From: OFTM34 sp047639415 | GTDB lineage: Bacteria; Planctomycetota; UBA1135; GCA-002686595 | NCBI GenBank assembly: GCA_047639415.1 | Contig: JBLINP010000162.1 | Location: forward strand, 1-10,327 | Direction of reading: 5' to 3' | Length of the DNA stretch: 10,327 bases | Part shown: positions 1 to 6,653 of the stretch, piece after piece | Position numbering within the stretch: position 1 is the stretch's first letter | How the letters are laid out: every line of letters begins with the position of its first letter | Program-made: the position numbers and the translations under genes | The notes under the pieces: generated by a model | The model's input: the letters and a program-made list of their open reading frames with translations, nothing else | Told to the model about the DNA's origin: nothing | Databases searched by the model: none

Positions 1-192
1 TACGGGCAGTTCCAGGTTTCAACTGAAGGCATGATCGTGGGGGCTGATGGGATTCTGAGCGGAACGAAGCGGGAATTCGTCGTTCCGGTCGGACGCACAC
101 GCGTGACTCAAAATAATGGCGAAGAGGTTCTCGAACAATTCGTCGATGTCCGCTCTTGCGAAACGCAAACCGTTAAGTTTGGGACTGATTGA
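1..192 (+). CDS. C-terminal fragment of an unidentified protein (5' end outside window)
   Basis: Frame 1 is open from the first base to a TGA at 190-192 and gives the last 63 residues of a protein that begins outside the window. The segment is rich in Val, Gly and Thr, with alternating hydrophobic residues (for example EFVVPVGRTRV and VDVRSCETQTVKF). This is the look of a beta-sandwich, and a closing strand of the type V-x-V-x(5)-T-V-x-F is common at the end of carboxypeptidase-regulatory-like or other Ig-like domains. That fold is only an inference, and I do not recognise the protein. It runs tail to tail with the SGNH-like gene at 225, leaving 32 nt with no visible terminator hairpin. An ATG-started frame at 116-298 overlaps it but reads as a shadow. 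Confidence 0.6.
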   Translation, partial: YGQFQVSTEGMIVGADGILSGTKREFVVPVGRTRVTQNNGEEVLEQFVDVRSCETQTVKFGTD

Positions 193-224
193 AAACAGAG
201 ATACGGAGCCAGGACATAATCAAA

Positions 225-1259
225 TCACTCTTCGCGCAGACGCTGGCCTATTTCCCTTGCCAGCAGTTTCGATAGTTCGGTCGCGCCGCGCTGATTGAGA
301 TGGTTGGCGTCGACTCGATGATCTATCGCATAGAGCATTGGAAAGACCGAGGGCGAATCGAAGGATAAGTAGTCCGGAAAGATACCGAGCGAACTCATCG
401 TGCGAGCGAGTACGGAGCCTTTCGAATTGGGCAAGCTGAGGTAAACCACGTTCGGTACTTTGGACTGAATGAATTCGATCTGACGCTTGATTGATTCGAG
501 TGGGAGCTTGCGAAGTACAACGGCCCCAGCGCCGTCGCCGCGCGATTCGTTGCGGCGAACAGTGCTCACCTGTCGACTCCACTTGGCTTCGTCAAAGGGG
601 GCACGATCGGGCCCCAACTTTTGCCAACCCCAATCGAGTGCCAGTTCAGCATCGCTAAGGTTCGGGTCGTCTGCTTCGAGAACCTTAGCCGCCGTGTTAC
701 TGAGCTCCTTCCACATGTCGGTTCCCCGGCCGTAGCTCGCGAAGCGTTGACCGAACATGGTGAGGTGGCCGACCCCAGATTTTAGAAGCTCGAGATGCGA
801 AAGGTCGGACACCAAAAGTCCTTCCAATACGACCGACGCGTTGGCGGGACTGTGCCACTCGACCGTTCGCTTGGCTTGCGGGTTCGATTCGGTCTCCTCC
901 GCGAGATCCCAACGCCCGGATTCGACGAAGACCCAGCGCAGACGTTGGCCTGGATGTTCGAGAGCGCTTCGCACCAGGTGATTCGTCTCGAAGTCCATCA
1001 TCGCCCCAACGCCCAAATTGAAAGCTTTGAACTCGAAGCCTAGCGCGTCGAGTTCGGACTCGATGACCCGCGGCATCACATCGCGAAAGACCCGACTGCT
1101 GCCAATGAAAAGCGCGTCGTATTCATCCGCGTGCTCCTCGAAGTACTGCATCTTCGCGCGCAATCCAATTCCCAAAGGCCAGGGTACGGCAGATTGAACA
1201 CCGATACACGTCGTCGCAAAGGCGAGCAAACCGGCGAGTGTGTGAAGCAGGGGACGCAT
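225..1259 (-). CDS. SGNH/GDSL-like membrane-anchored protein, hypothetical hydrolase or acyltransferase
   Basis: This is a 344-residue protein with one hydrophobic N-terminal segment (about residues 5-23) that looks like an uncleaved signal or anchor, so most of it should lie outside the membrane. SGNH-type landmarks follow in order. FIGSSR at 51-56 is a GxS block I with Ser55 as probable nucleophile, FNLGVGAM at 80-87 supplies the block II glycine, and VDANHLNQRGA at 316-326 holds a D-x-x-H pair (Asp317, His320). I see no clear block III G-x-N-D. Proteins of this kind often act on acyl groups of extracellular glycans, but no acyltransferase partner is visible here. It is the last gene of the - strand operon, 51 nt after the GT2 gene. 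The ATG start is supported by the hydrophobic N-terminus; only a weak GGAA lies upstream. The fold is moderately sure and the substrate unknown. Confidence 0.72.
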   Translation of the reverse strand: MRPLLHTLAGLLAFATTCIGVQSAVPWPLGIGLRAKMQYFEEHADEYDALFIGSSRVFRDVMPRVIESELDALGFEFKAFNLGVGAMMDFETNHLVRSALEHPGQRLRWVFVESGRWDLAEETESNPQAKRTVEWHSPANASVVLEGLLVSDLSHLELLKSGVGHLTMFGQRFASYGRGTDMWKELSNTAAKVLEADDPNLSDAELALDWGWQKLGPDRAPFDEAKWSRQVSTVRRNESRGDGAGAVVLRKLPLESIKRQIEFIQSKVPNVVYLSLPNSKGSVLARTMSSLGIFPDYLSFDSPSVFPMLYAIDHRVDANHLNQRGATELSKLLAREIGQRLREE

Positions 1260-1310
1260 GCGTTGGGTGTTTTCCTTCGTCGCCGTTTGACGCGGAGTCG
1301 ATTCCGCTCT

Positions 1311-2036
1311 CTATCCTTTGAATCGCTTGCGCATGATGGCCTTGAACATTCCCCACGCAGTCCCGCAAACCTTGCCGAAACTATCGGAGTGCTTCGACTC
1401 GCCGCCCATGCGCGAACCATAGTGCACCGGAATTTCGATCGTGCGCATGCCCAAGCGAAAGGCTTCGCAAATCATTTCGGGTGAGAAGGACGGGCCGGCT
1501 TCGGTGGTTCCCGCTCGCATTTGCTTCCATGAATCTGCCCACAGCGCACGGTAAGTACAGCCGACATCGGTGAGGCGCGGTTCGTGGGGCAGGAACCAAA
1601 AGAGTTCCAACAGCTTGGCCATCAACACGTTGCCCCAACGCAGTTTGGCGTCCATGTTTGCGCCTTGCTGAACCATTTGCTTGGTCGTTCGCGTCCCGAG
1701 CACCATGTTGGCATCGAGCAGATAGTAGGCCAGTTTCCAAAGGTCGTCGCCGACGAACGATCCGTCAGCTTCGGTCAGGACCATGATGTCCGCGCCGTTT
1801 TCTACGGCGTAGTCCATACCAGCGCGCAGTGCACAACCGTATCCGGCTGCGGATTCCGAGATGACGACTGCGCCCGCTTCCTCCGCCAACTTAGCGGTCG
1901 CGTCGCGACAATTGTTGTCCACGACGATGATTTGGTCGACGCAATTCACCGCTCTAAAGTCGCGCACGACTTGCGCGATGGTTTCCTCCTCGTTGTAGGC
2001 AGGAATGACGACGGTGATGTTGTGATCGTAAAACAT
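1311..2036 (-). CDS. Family 2 glycosyltransferase, polyprenyl-phosphate sugar synthase type (DPM/GtrB-like)
   Basis: The 241-residue protein has the GT-A fold pattern of family 2 glycosyltransferases. It shows IPAYNEE (11-17) for the nucleotide-sugar site, VVDNNCRDAT (38-47), and EADGSF (89-94) in the place of the metal-binding D-x-D. After these come GTRTT (114-118), DVGCTYRA (157-164) and GESKHS (212-217), which recur in enzymes related to dolichyl-phosphate mannose synthase. The expected reaction is transfer of a sugar from a nucleotide donor to polyprenyl phosphate, or to a lipid-linked glycan, at the cytoplasmic membrane face. No transmembrane segment is present, unlike CsbB or GtrB, so it would be soluble or peripheral. 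It starts at an ATG 31 nt after the methyltransferase stop, with no Shine-Dalgarno site (the upstream bases are CTCTCC). The family is sure; sugar and acceptor are not. Confidence 0.9.
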   Translation of the reverse strand: MFYDHNITVVIPAYNEEETIAQVVRDFRAVNCVDQIIVVDNNCRDATAKLAEEAGAVVISESAAGYGCALRAGMDYAVENGADIMVLTEADGSFVGDDLWKLAYYLLDANMVLGTRTTKQMVQQGANMDAKLRWGNVLMAKLLELFWFLPHEPRLTDVGCTYRALWADSWKQMRAGTTEAGPSFSPEMICEAFRLGMRTIEIPVHYGSRMGGESKHSDSFGKVCGTAWGMFKAIMRKRFKG

Positions 2037-2067
2037 GGAGAGCGAAGTCTAGTGCGCTGCGTGGGCC

Positions 2068-2832
2068 TCAGCGAGGGCGGTGTGCTTTGAGCATGAAAGA
2101 AACTCCGAAGCGAATCGGAAGCAGGCGCACGGCGAGGCTTTCGAACCAAAAGACGCCAGCCATCGCGGCGTGGACGATGGCGTCGATGGGCCCGGGCAAT
2201 TCGAAAAAGTCGGAGCTGCCTTCGGGCGAGCTTTGCTTGGAGTTTCGTTTGAGCGCTCGAACGGCTGCGATAATTGGCAGGAGCACGAAGTTGAAGCCGT
2301 AGCGCCGATCGACGACCAATCCCGCTTCGGCGAAGCGTTGTTCCAACTCGCCGCTCCGATAGCGACGTTTGTGATGCATGAACGCGTCGTGAGGCGACCA
2401 CAGGCTCGGGTAGGCGGGCACGGAAGCCACGACGGATCCACCCGGGCGCAGGATGCGCGCGAACTCAGTGATCAGAGCCAAGTCGTCGTCGACGTGCTCA
2501 ATGAAGTCGAGTGCGACGACGCAATCGGCGGAGCCCGATTCTATGGGCAGCGCGAGTCCGGATGCGCGCACCAAACTGGCCGACTCGCCGCGCTCGGTGC
2601 AGTAACCGAGTGCGCTGGCGTCCATGTCTACGCCGATTTGACGCGCCTTTGGAAAACGATCGTGAACGAGCGTCAGATTGCTACCTGTACCGCAACCGAT
2701 ATCGACGACCAAGGAATCCGGCTTGTCCGTCAGCGCCGCATCCAAGAGCGGTGCAATCAAACGGCGCTTACCCTTGAACCACCAGTGGTGATCTTCGAGC
2801 GCGGCCATGTCGTGATAGGCCTGTTGCTCCAT
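2068..2832 (-). CDS. Class I SAM-dependent methyltransferase
   Basis: Read from the ATG at 2832 this is 254 residues. The N-terminus carries HHWWFKGKRR (15-24), a conserved opening of a methyltransferase family often found in polysaccharide and glycolipid loci. Motif I is VVDIGCGTGSN (42-52), the acidic end of beta-2 is GVDMD (67-71), LDFIEHV (108-114) is the post-motif region, and ARILRPGG (125-132) is the typical turn before a late strand. HHKRRY (153-158) is also characteristic. It should methylate a sugar, lipid or small molecule using S-adenosylmethionine; the substrate cannot be told. The reading frame stays open upstream to an ATG at 2961, but that would overlap the preceding GT2 gene by 95 nt and add 43 residues unlike the family. 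The 2832 start has GGAA a few bases upstream and lies 34 nt after the GT2 stop. It is the second gene of the operon. Confidence 0.87.
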   Translation of the reverse strand: MEQQAYHDMAALEDHHWWFKGKRRLIAPLLDAALTDKPDSLVVDIGCGTGSNLTLVHDRFPKARQIGVDMDASALGYCTERGESASLVRASGLALPIESGSADCVVALDFIEHVDDDLALITEFARILRPGGSVVASVPAYPSLWSPHDAFMHHKRRYRSGELEQRFAEAGLVVDRRYGFNFVLLPIIAAVRALKRNSKQSSPEGSSDFFELPGPIDAIVHAAMAGVFWFESLAVRLLPIRFGVSFMLKAHRPR

Positions 2833-2866
2833 CAGTTCCGCGCATTCGTTTGTGCGAGCGCAATCA

Positions 2867-3613
2867 TCACTTGTAGTGACCTTGCAAACGCTGAATGAAT
2901 ATGCGCGAGAGATCGAATAGCGAGCCGAAGATGGCACTGACCAATCGAACTTTGGTGTCATCCTCGTGACGCCAAAGCACAGGCACTTGAACCAGCCTGA
3001 GCTTTTGTATGTGGGCGATCACAACCAGCTCAGCATCGAAGGCCCAACCGTTGAGTGTCGATCGCGTGAAAACCTTTTGAGCGGCAATGTAGGTAAAGCC
3101 CTTGAAGCCGCAGGTGAAGTCTTGAACGCCGGGGACCAAAAAGGTGCGCGTGAGCAATGTAAAGCCGCGTCCAAAAAACTCGCGCAGCTTGGGTTGGCGA
3201 CGCGTGACATTCGAGCCGGGAGAGCGACGATTGCCGAGCACCACGTCGTAGCCGGATTCGAGTGCGCCGATCACGCGCGGGATTTCTTCGAGCGGCGTGG
3301 ACAAGTCGGCGTCCATAAAGATCGAGCGCTTGCCCTTGGCGGCGAGCATTCCCGTGCGAACCGCGGCGCCCTTGCCTTGATTCGAAATCAGACCCAAGAC
3401 CCGGACACAGGAATGCTCGGCCTCGAGCTTCTCCAAAATCTCGGGACTCGAGTCGGTGGAGCCATCGTCCACGCAGACCACTTCGAAAGCGCCACTCGCA
3501 CCATCATCGAGCCCCAACTGTTCCAAAAAGGGCAGCAGTAACGCGAAAGTGGACTCGAGTGTCCGCTCTTCGTTGTAGATGGGCAGGACCACGGACAGGG
3601 CGGGGGCGGGCAT
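2867..3613 (-). CDS. Family 2 glycosyltransferase, dolichyl-phosphate beta-glucosyltransferase (ALG5)-like
   Basis: The 248-residue protein closely follows the ALG5/DPM branch of GT2. It has VVLPIYNEE (8-16), VDDGSTD (48-54), MDADLSTP (100-107) with the metal-binding D-A-D, LGNRR (126-130), QDFTCGFKGF (164-173) and WAFDAEL (190-196). DADLSTP and the QD-x-x-CGFK segment are typical of polyprenyl-phosphate glucosyl/mannosyl synthases. The predicted reaction is transfer of glucose or a similar sugar from a nucleotide donor to polyprenyl phosphate at the inner membrane face. There is no transmembrane helix. It is the first gene of a four-gene - strand operon and is divergent from the YfhO-like gene, whose product could use the lipid-linked sugar made here. 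The ATG start is directly preceded by a C-rich stretch with no Shine-Dalgarno site, and the -10-like element lies only 9 nt upstream, so the message may be leaderless. The family is certain; the sugar is inferred. Confidence 0.92.
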   Translation of the reverse strand: MPAPALSVVLPIYNEERTLESTFALLLPFLEQLGLDDGASGAFEVVCVDDGSTDSSPEILEKLEAEHSCVRVLGLISNQGKGAAVRTGMLAAKGKRSIFMDADLSTPLEEIPRVIGALESGYDVVLGNRRSPGSNVTRRQPKLREFFGRGFTLLTRTFLVPGVQDFTCGFKGFTYIAAQKVFTRSTLNGWAFDAELVVIAHIQKLRLVQVPVLWRHEDDTKVRLVSAIFGSLFDLSRIFIQRLQGHYK

Positions 3614-3622
3614 GGGCGGGAA

Positions 3623-3630
3623 AGTATAGT
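3623..3630. promoter_or_regulatory. Candidate symmetric -10 element between divergent genes
   Basis: The sequence AGTATAGT holds TATAGT on the + strand (3625-3630) and TATACT on the - strand (3628 down to 3623). Each matches the bacterial -10 consensus TATAAT at five of six positions, and they share the central TATA. It lies in the 37-nt gap between the divergent GT2 and YfhO-like genes. On the - strand it is 9 nt from the GT2 start codon, which would give a leaderless or nearly leaderless message. I found no good -35 hexamer at proper spacing on either strand, so this is only a candidate. Confidence 0.35.
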
Positions 3631-3650
3631 TCCGAAGCTACTGAGTCGTA

Positions 3651-6600
3651 TTGGCGTCGTGGGGGATTGGCAAGAGCTTCCGGTTCGAAGGGCGAAATGG
3701 AGCTTCTGACCGCTACACTTTATCGGCCTTGAACGCAGAAATACCGAAGCCAGGGGAGCCTCGAGCACCAATAATTAGCGCACGTGAATTCGTGATTGCC
3801 GGAATTTTGGCGCTGCTCTTCTTCGCGTGGCCGATGCGCACGGCTTTGTTCGATCCCGGCCAAGTCAGCTTGGGCGTCGATTTGGGGAGCGTGCAACTGC
3901 CCTGGAGCGCCGTGATTCCGCCTGCGGCCGAGGGTACAGCCCGACCCCAGAATCCGGCCCTCTGGGACCCTGGAATCGGGTTTTACCCACTTTTCCGCTG
4001 GATGGTGGAGCGCTGGGACCGCGGCGAAACCGTGCGTTGGAACCCGTTGATCTTCACGGGAGCTCCGGCCCTCGGAAATCCCCAACAGGGTGTTTTGGAT
4101 CCGCAAAACTGGCTCCTCGGCCTCGGTTGGAAGCTGGGTGGCCTGCGCGCCTTCCATTGGACATTGGGGGCCACGGCCTGGTTGCGATTCGCCCTTGCCG
4201 GCCTCGGCGCCTACCTCTTGGCTCGCCGATTGGGCCTCCTACCCTCGGCCTCCGCCCTCGCCGGCATCGCCTTCGCGCTCTCCGGCTACCAAGTCGTCTG
4301 GCTCAATTTCGCGCTCGGCCACGTCACGCCCTTCCTGCCCTGGATCTTGCTCGGTCTCGAAGGCACGCGCGGCAACCGCCCATTACTCGCCGCAAGTCTC
4401 TCCGCCTTAGCCATGGCGCTCTCGGTCGTCGGCGGCCACCCCGAGACCACTTTTTTCGTCGGCGCAGCCGCCGGTATTTGGGCGCTTCACATTTTGCAAA
4501 GCGATCGTCGAGCGGGCGCGCTCGGCTTGTTCGGTCTCGCCCTCGGCTCAGCTCTCTCGGCCTGCGCGTGGCAACCCTTCCTCGAATACCTAGACGCTTC
4601 AACTGCACAAGCCGAACGCAGCATCGTGCTCACCTCCGGTGGTGTCGATCTCATCGCACTTGGCGTGGTTGTCGTCATGATTGGCGTGTTCGCCTATACG
4701 CGGCGCGAACTGGCCAAAGCTTCGAATCGCGCGTTCAGTTCGGTGGCACTGCTGATCGCCGCGCTCGTCGTTTCCGCGAGCGCCGGTTTTTGGATCCTTT
4801 CCGGACGCGGCTTGTCCGCCGGACTTCCCGTTCAGTTGTTGCATGACTTCTTCGGTTCTCCAGGCGATGGCCGCGGCGGCTACCGTGGACCCGGCGTAGT
4901 CATGGAAGTCACTAGCGGTTGGATTGCGAGCGGTGCATTCGTTTTGGCATTGGCGGCAGCACTCTCGGTTCGAACTGCGCTTGCGCGACGCGGCGTCGTA
5001 CTTGGAATAGGCCTGGTCTCCTTGTCGCTCTGTTTGGAGTTGCCAGGTTTGCACGATGTCTTTCGCCAGTTGCCCGTCGTGGGTTTGGGGCAACCCGCAC
5101 GAATGGGAACGGTCAGCGCGCTGATGTTGGCCTTGCTTGCAGCGGACGGTCTCAGTGCCGCTACGCGCTCTGCGCGAGTGGCGGCCGTTGTTTTGTTTCT
5201 AACCGGTCTGGTCGCTTCCTATTCGATGGGTGGACTTGAGCCCCTGGAGCGCGTTCCGAGCACGCAGTCGGATCAACTCGTCGGGCATCTATGTTTGCCC
5301 GAGGCTGAGTTGGCCAACAAACCGCCGTACATCGAAGGCTGGTTCGCCAAAGAACTGGAAGTCGAAAAAGCGCGCTTGGTGATTGAGCAATTGGATCAAA
5401 GCGGACGCGTCGTACCCGGAACGGAATCGTCGATACCATTCGAAATCGCTACGGAACCATCAGATCGAGCACAATTGTCGGCCAAGGTAGCTTTGGCCAG
5501 TGTGCCCGACGGCGCACGCTTCTTTCGCACGCAATATCTGCTCGTCGACCGCTTCGATGAAGGCCATTGGTTGCTATCGGTCGAACTGCTCGGGGCTGGT
5601 GAACCGAGTCGCAACTTAGGCCGTCGCGTCATTCGCGCGGTTTCGGTCACGCGGCCGCCGGCATCGAGCAGCGTGACATTGATTCTGGTTGGCTTGGGCC
5701 TCGGACTCGTGCTTTGGCTGCCAACCGGTTCGGCGCTTGCGTTCTTGCTCGTCCTCGTGGTGGCCTTGCAAGGCTTGTGGTTTGCCGAGGGAAAGAATCC
5801 GACAGTACCGGAAGCCGAGGTCTATCCTGCGACTCGCACCGTTGAAATTTTGCAACGCGAGCTCGGTGATTACCGCTTTTTCGCCGAGCCCGGCGTTATG
5901 CCTGCGGATACGGCCGTCACTTTCGGTTTGCGTTGCGTCGATGGCTACGACGGACTGCGACCGTACCTCTACAACACGTTCAAAAATTATGCGGTCAAAC
6001 CGGGAATTCATAAACTCTTGGGTTGGAACGCGCGCGGCGTGGACTTGAACGGCAACGTGTTTCGCCTGTTGGGCGTGAGCATGTTGGTGCTCAAATCGCC
6101 TTTGCATGAAGCAGGCTGGGAGTTGATCGCCGCGCCGGTGAAAAGCCTGGGCGTCGAAGTCGCGGAGACATGGATTTATCGCGCAACCGATCCGATGCCG
6201 CGCGCTTTTTGCGTGAATCGCGTGACGACGATCGATGCGTTGGCGAAAAATTTGGCGACCTGGGATCCGTCGCAAGTCGCTTCGATCGAAGCCGCTTGGC
6301 GACCTGGCGATCCATTCGAAACGGCCGAAGTCACTGAACTCGTCTTTACTCCCGAGAAGGTCAGTATGCGCGTTCGCTTAGACGGCGATGGTCTGTTGGT
6401 TTTGACCGATGGCGCCTTCCCCGGTTGGGTGGCGGAGGTCAACGGAGATCGACGCGAAGTACTCAACGCCAACATGGCCTTCCGTTCTGTCCCGTTGTCG
6501 GCAGGCGATCACGAAGTCGCCTTCATTTACGAGTCTGAGGCAACGCGCAATGGCTTTGTCATGACCGGCGTCGCGGCAGTCGTCTTCGTCTTGCTCGTTC

Positions 6601-6653
6601 TGGCGGGTCTATTCGGCCGCGGCCAGCGTCGGCAGCAGGCCGAGGCGGCTTAG
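3651..6653 (+). CDS. YfhO-like large multi-spanning membrane protein, probable GT-C type glycosyltransferase
   Basis: This protein of up to 1000 residues has a first helix at about 42-60. An early extracytoplasmic loop follows with GSVQLPW (79-85), WNPLIFTGAPALGNPQQ (130-146) and PQNWL (151-155), a signature seen in YfhO-like and other GT-C proteins. Many helices follow to about 525. Residues about 540-665 form a hydrophilic insert, then come helices at about 675-710, a long soluble part, and a late beta region with LTDGAFPGWVAEVNG (918-932), typical of YfhO C-termini. A final helix (969-988) precedes a basic tail. YfhO of Firmicutes transfers sugar from a polyprenyl-phosphate donor to an extracellular polymer; this one probably does something similar. 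The start is uncertain because no in-frame ATG precedes helix 1. TTG at 3651 leaves only 37 nt to the divergent GT2 gene; TTG at 3729 is an alternative. The 3' end overlaps the next gene by 45 nt. Family likely, sugar unknown. Confidence 0.82.
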   Translation: MASWGIGKSFRFEGRNGASDRYTLSALNAEIPKPGEPRAPIISAREFVIAGILALLFFAWPMRTALFDPGQVSLGVDLGSVQLPWSAVIPPAAEGTARPQNPALWDPGIGFYPLFRWMVERWDRGETVRWNPLIFTGAPALGNPQQGVLDPQNWLLGLGWKLGGLRAFHWTLGATAWLRFALAGLGAYLLARRLGLLPSASALAGIAFALSGYQVVWLNFALGHVTPFLPWILLGLEGTRGNRPLLAASLSALAMALSVVGGHPETTFFVGAAAGIWALHILQSDRRAGALGLFGLALGSALSACAWQPFLEYLDASTAQAERSIVLTSGGVDLIALGVVVVMIGVFAYTRRELAKASNRAFSSVALLIAALVVSASAGFWILSGRGLSAGLPVQLLHDFFGSPGDGRGGYRGPGVVMEVTSGWIASGAFVLALAAALSVRTALARRGVVLGIGLVSLSLCLELPGLHDVFRQLPVVGLGQPARMGTVSALMLALLAADGLSAATRSARVAAVVLFLTGLVASYSMGGLEPLERVPSTQSDQLVGHLCLPEAELANKPPYIEGWFAKELEVEKARLVIEQLDQSGRVVPGTESSIPFEIATEPSDRAQLSAKVALASVPDGARFFRTQYLLVDRFDEGHWLLSVELLGAGEPSRNLGRRVIRAVSVTRPPASSSVTLILVGLGLGLVLWLPTGSALAFLLVLVVALQGLWFAEGKNPTVPEAEVYPATRTVEILQRELGDYRFFAEPGVMPADTAVTFGLRCVDGYDGLRPYLYNTFKNYAVKPGIHKLLGWNARGVDLNGNVFRLLGVSMLVLKSPLHEAGWELIAAPVKSLGVEVAETWIYRATDPMPRAFCVNRVTTIDALAKNLATWDPSQVASIEAAWRPGDPFETAEVTELVFTPEKVSMRVRLDGDGLLVLTDGAFPGWVAEVNGDRREVLNANMAFRSVPLSAGDHEVAFIYESEATRNGFVMTGVAAVVFVLLVLAGLFGRGQRRQQAEAA

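Noticed and set aside
193..224. Possible terminator between the convergent first two genes
   Set aside because: I looked for an inverted repeat with a T-tract and found none.
116..298. ATG-started open frame on the + strand
   Set aside because: It overlaps the better-looking frame 1 fragment, runs into the SGNH-like gene on the other strand, and has an unstructured composition.
1292..1307. Short inverted repeat (5-bp stem GCGGA/TCCGC) between the second GT2 gene and the SGNH gene
   Set aside because: The stem is too short and no T-run follows on the - strand, so it is not a convincing terminator.
2080..2898. 272-codon open frame on the + strand
   Set aside because: It lies opposite the methyltransferase, whose motifs are unmistakable. 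The long antisense frame follows from GC-rich codon usage and shows no known motif.
2833..2961. Upstream start at 2961 for the methyltransferase
   Set aside because: It would overlap the preceding GT2 gene and add 43 residues that do not resemble the family. The start at 2832 directly precedes the conserved HHWWF region.
3827..4846. 339-codon open frame on the + strand
   Set aside because: It is a shifted frame inside the YfhO-like gene, extremely rich in Arg, Pro and Ser, which is typical of a shadow frame.
6615..6624. Perfect palindrome GGCCGCGGCC in the convergent overlap
   Set aside because: It is a self-complementary GC run inside coding sequence with no loop and no T-tract; chance is sufficient in this composition.
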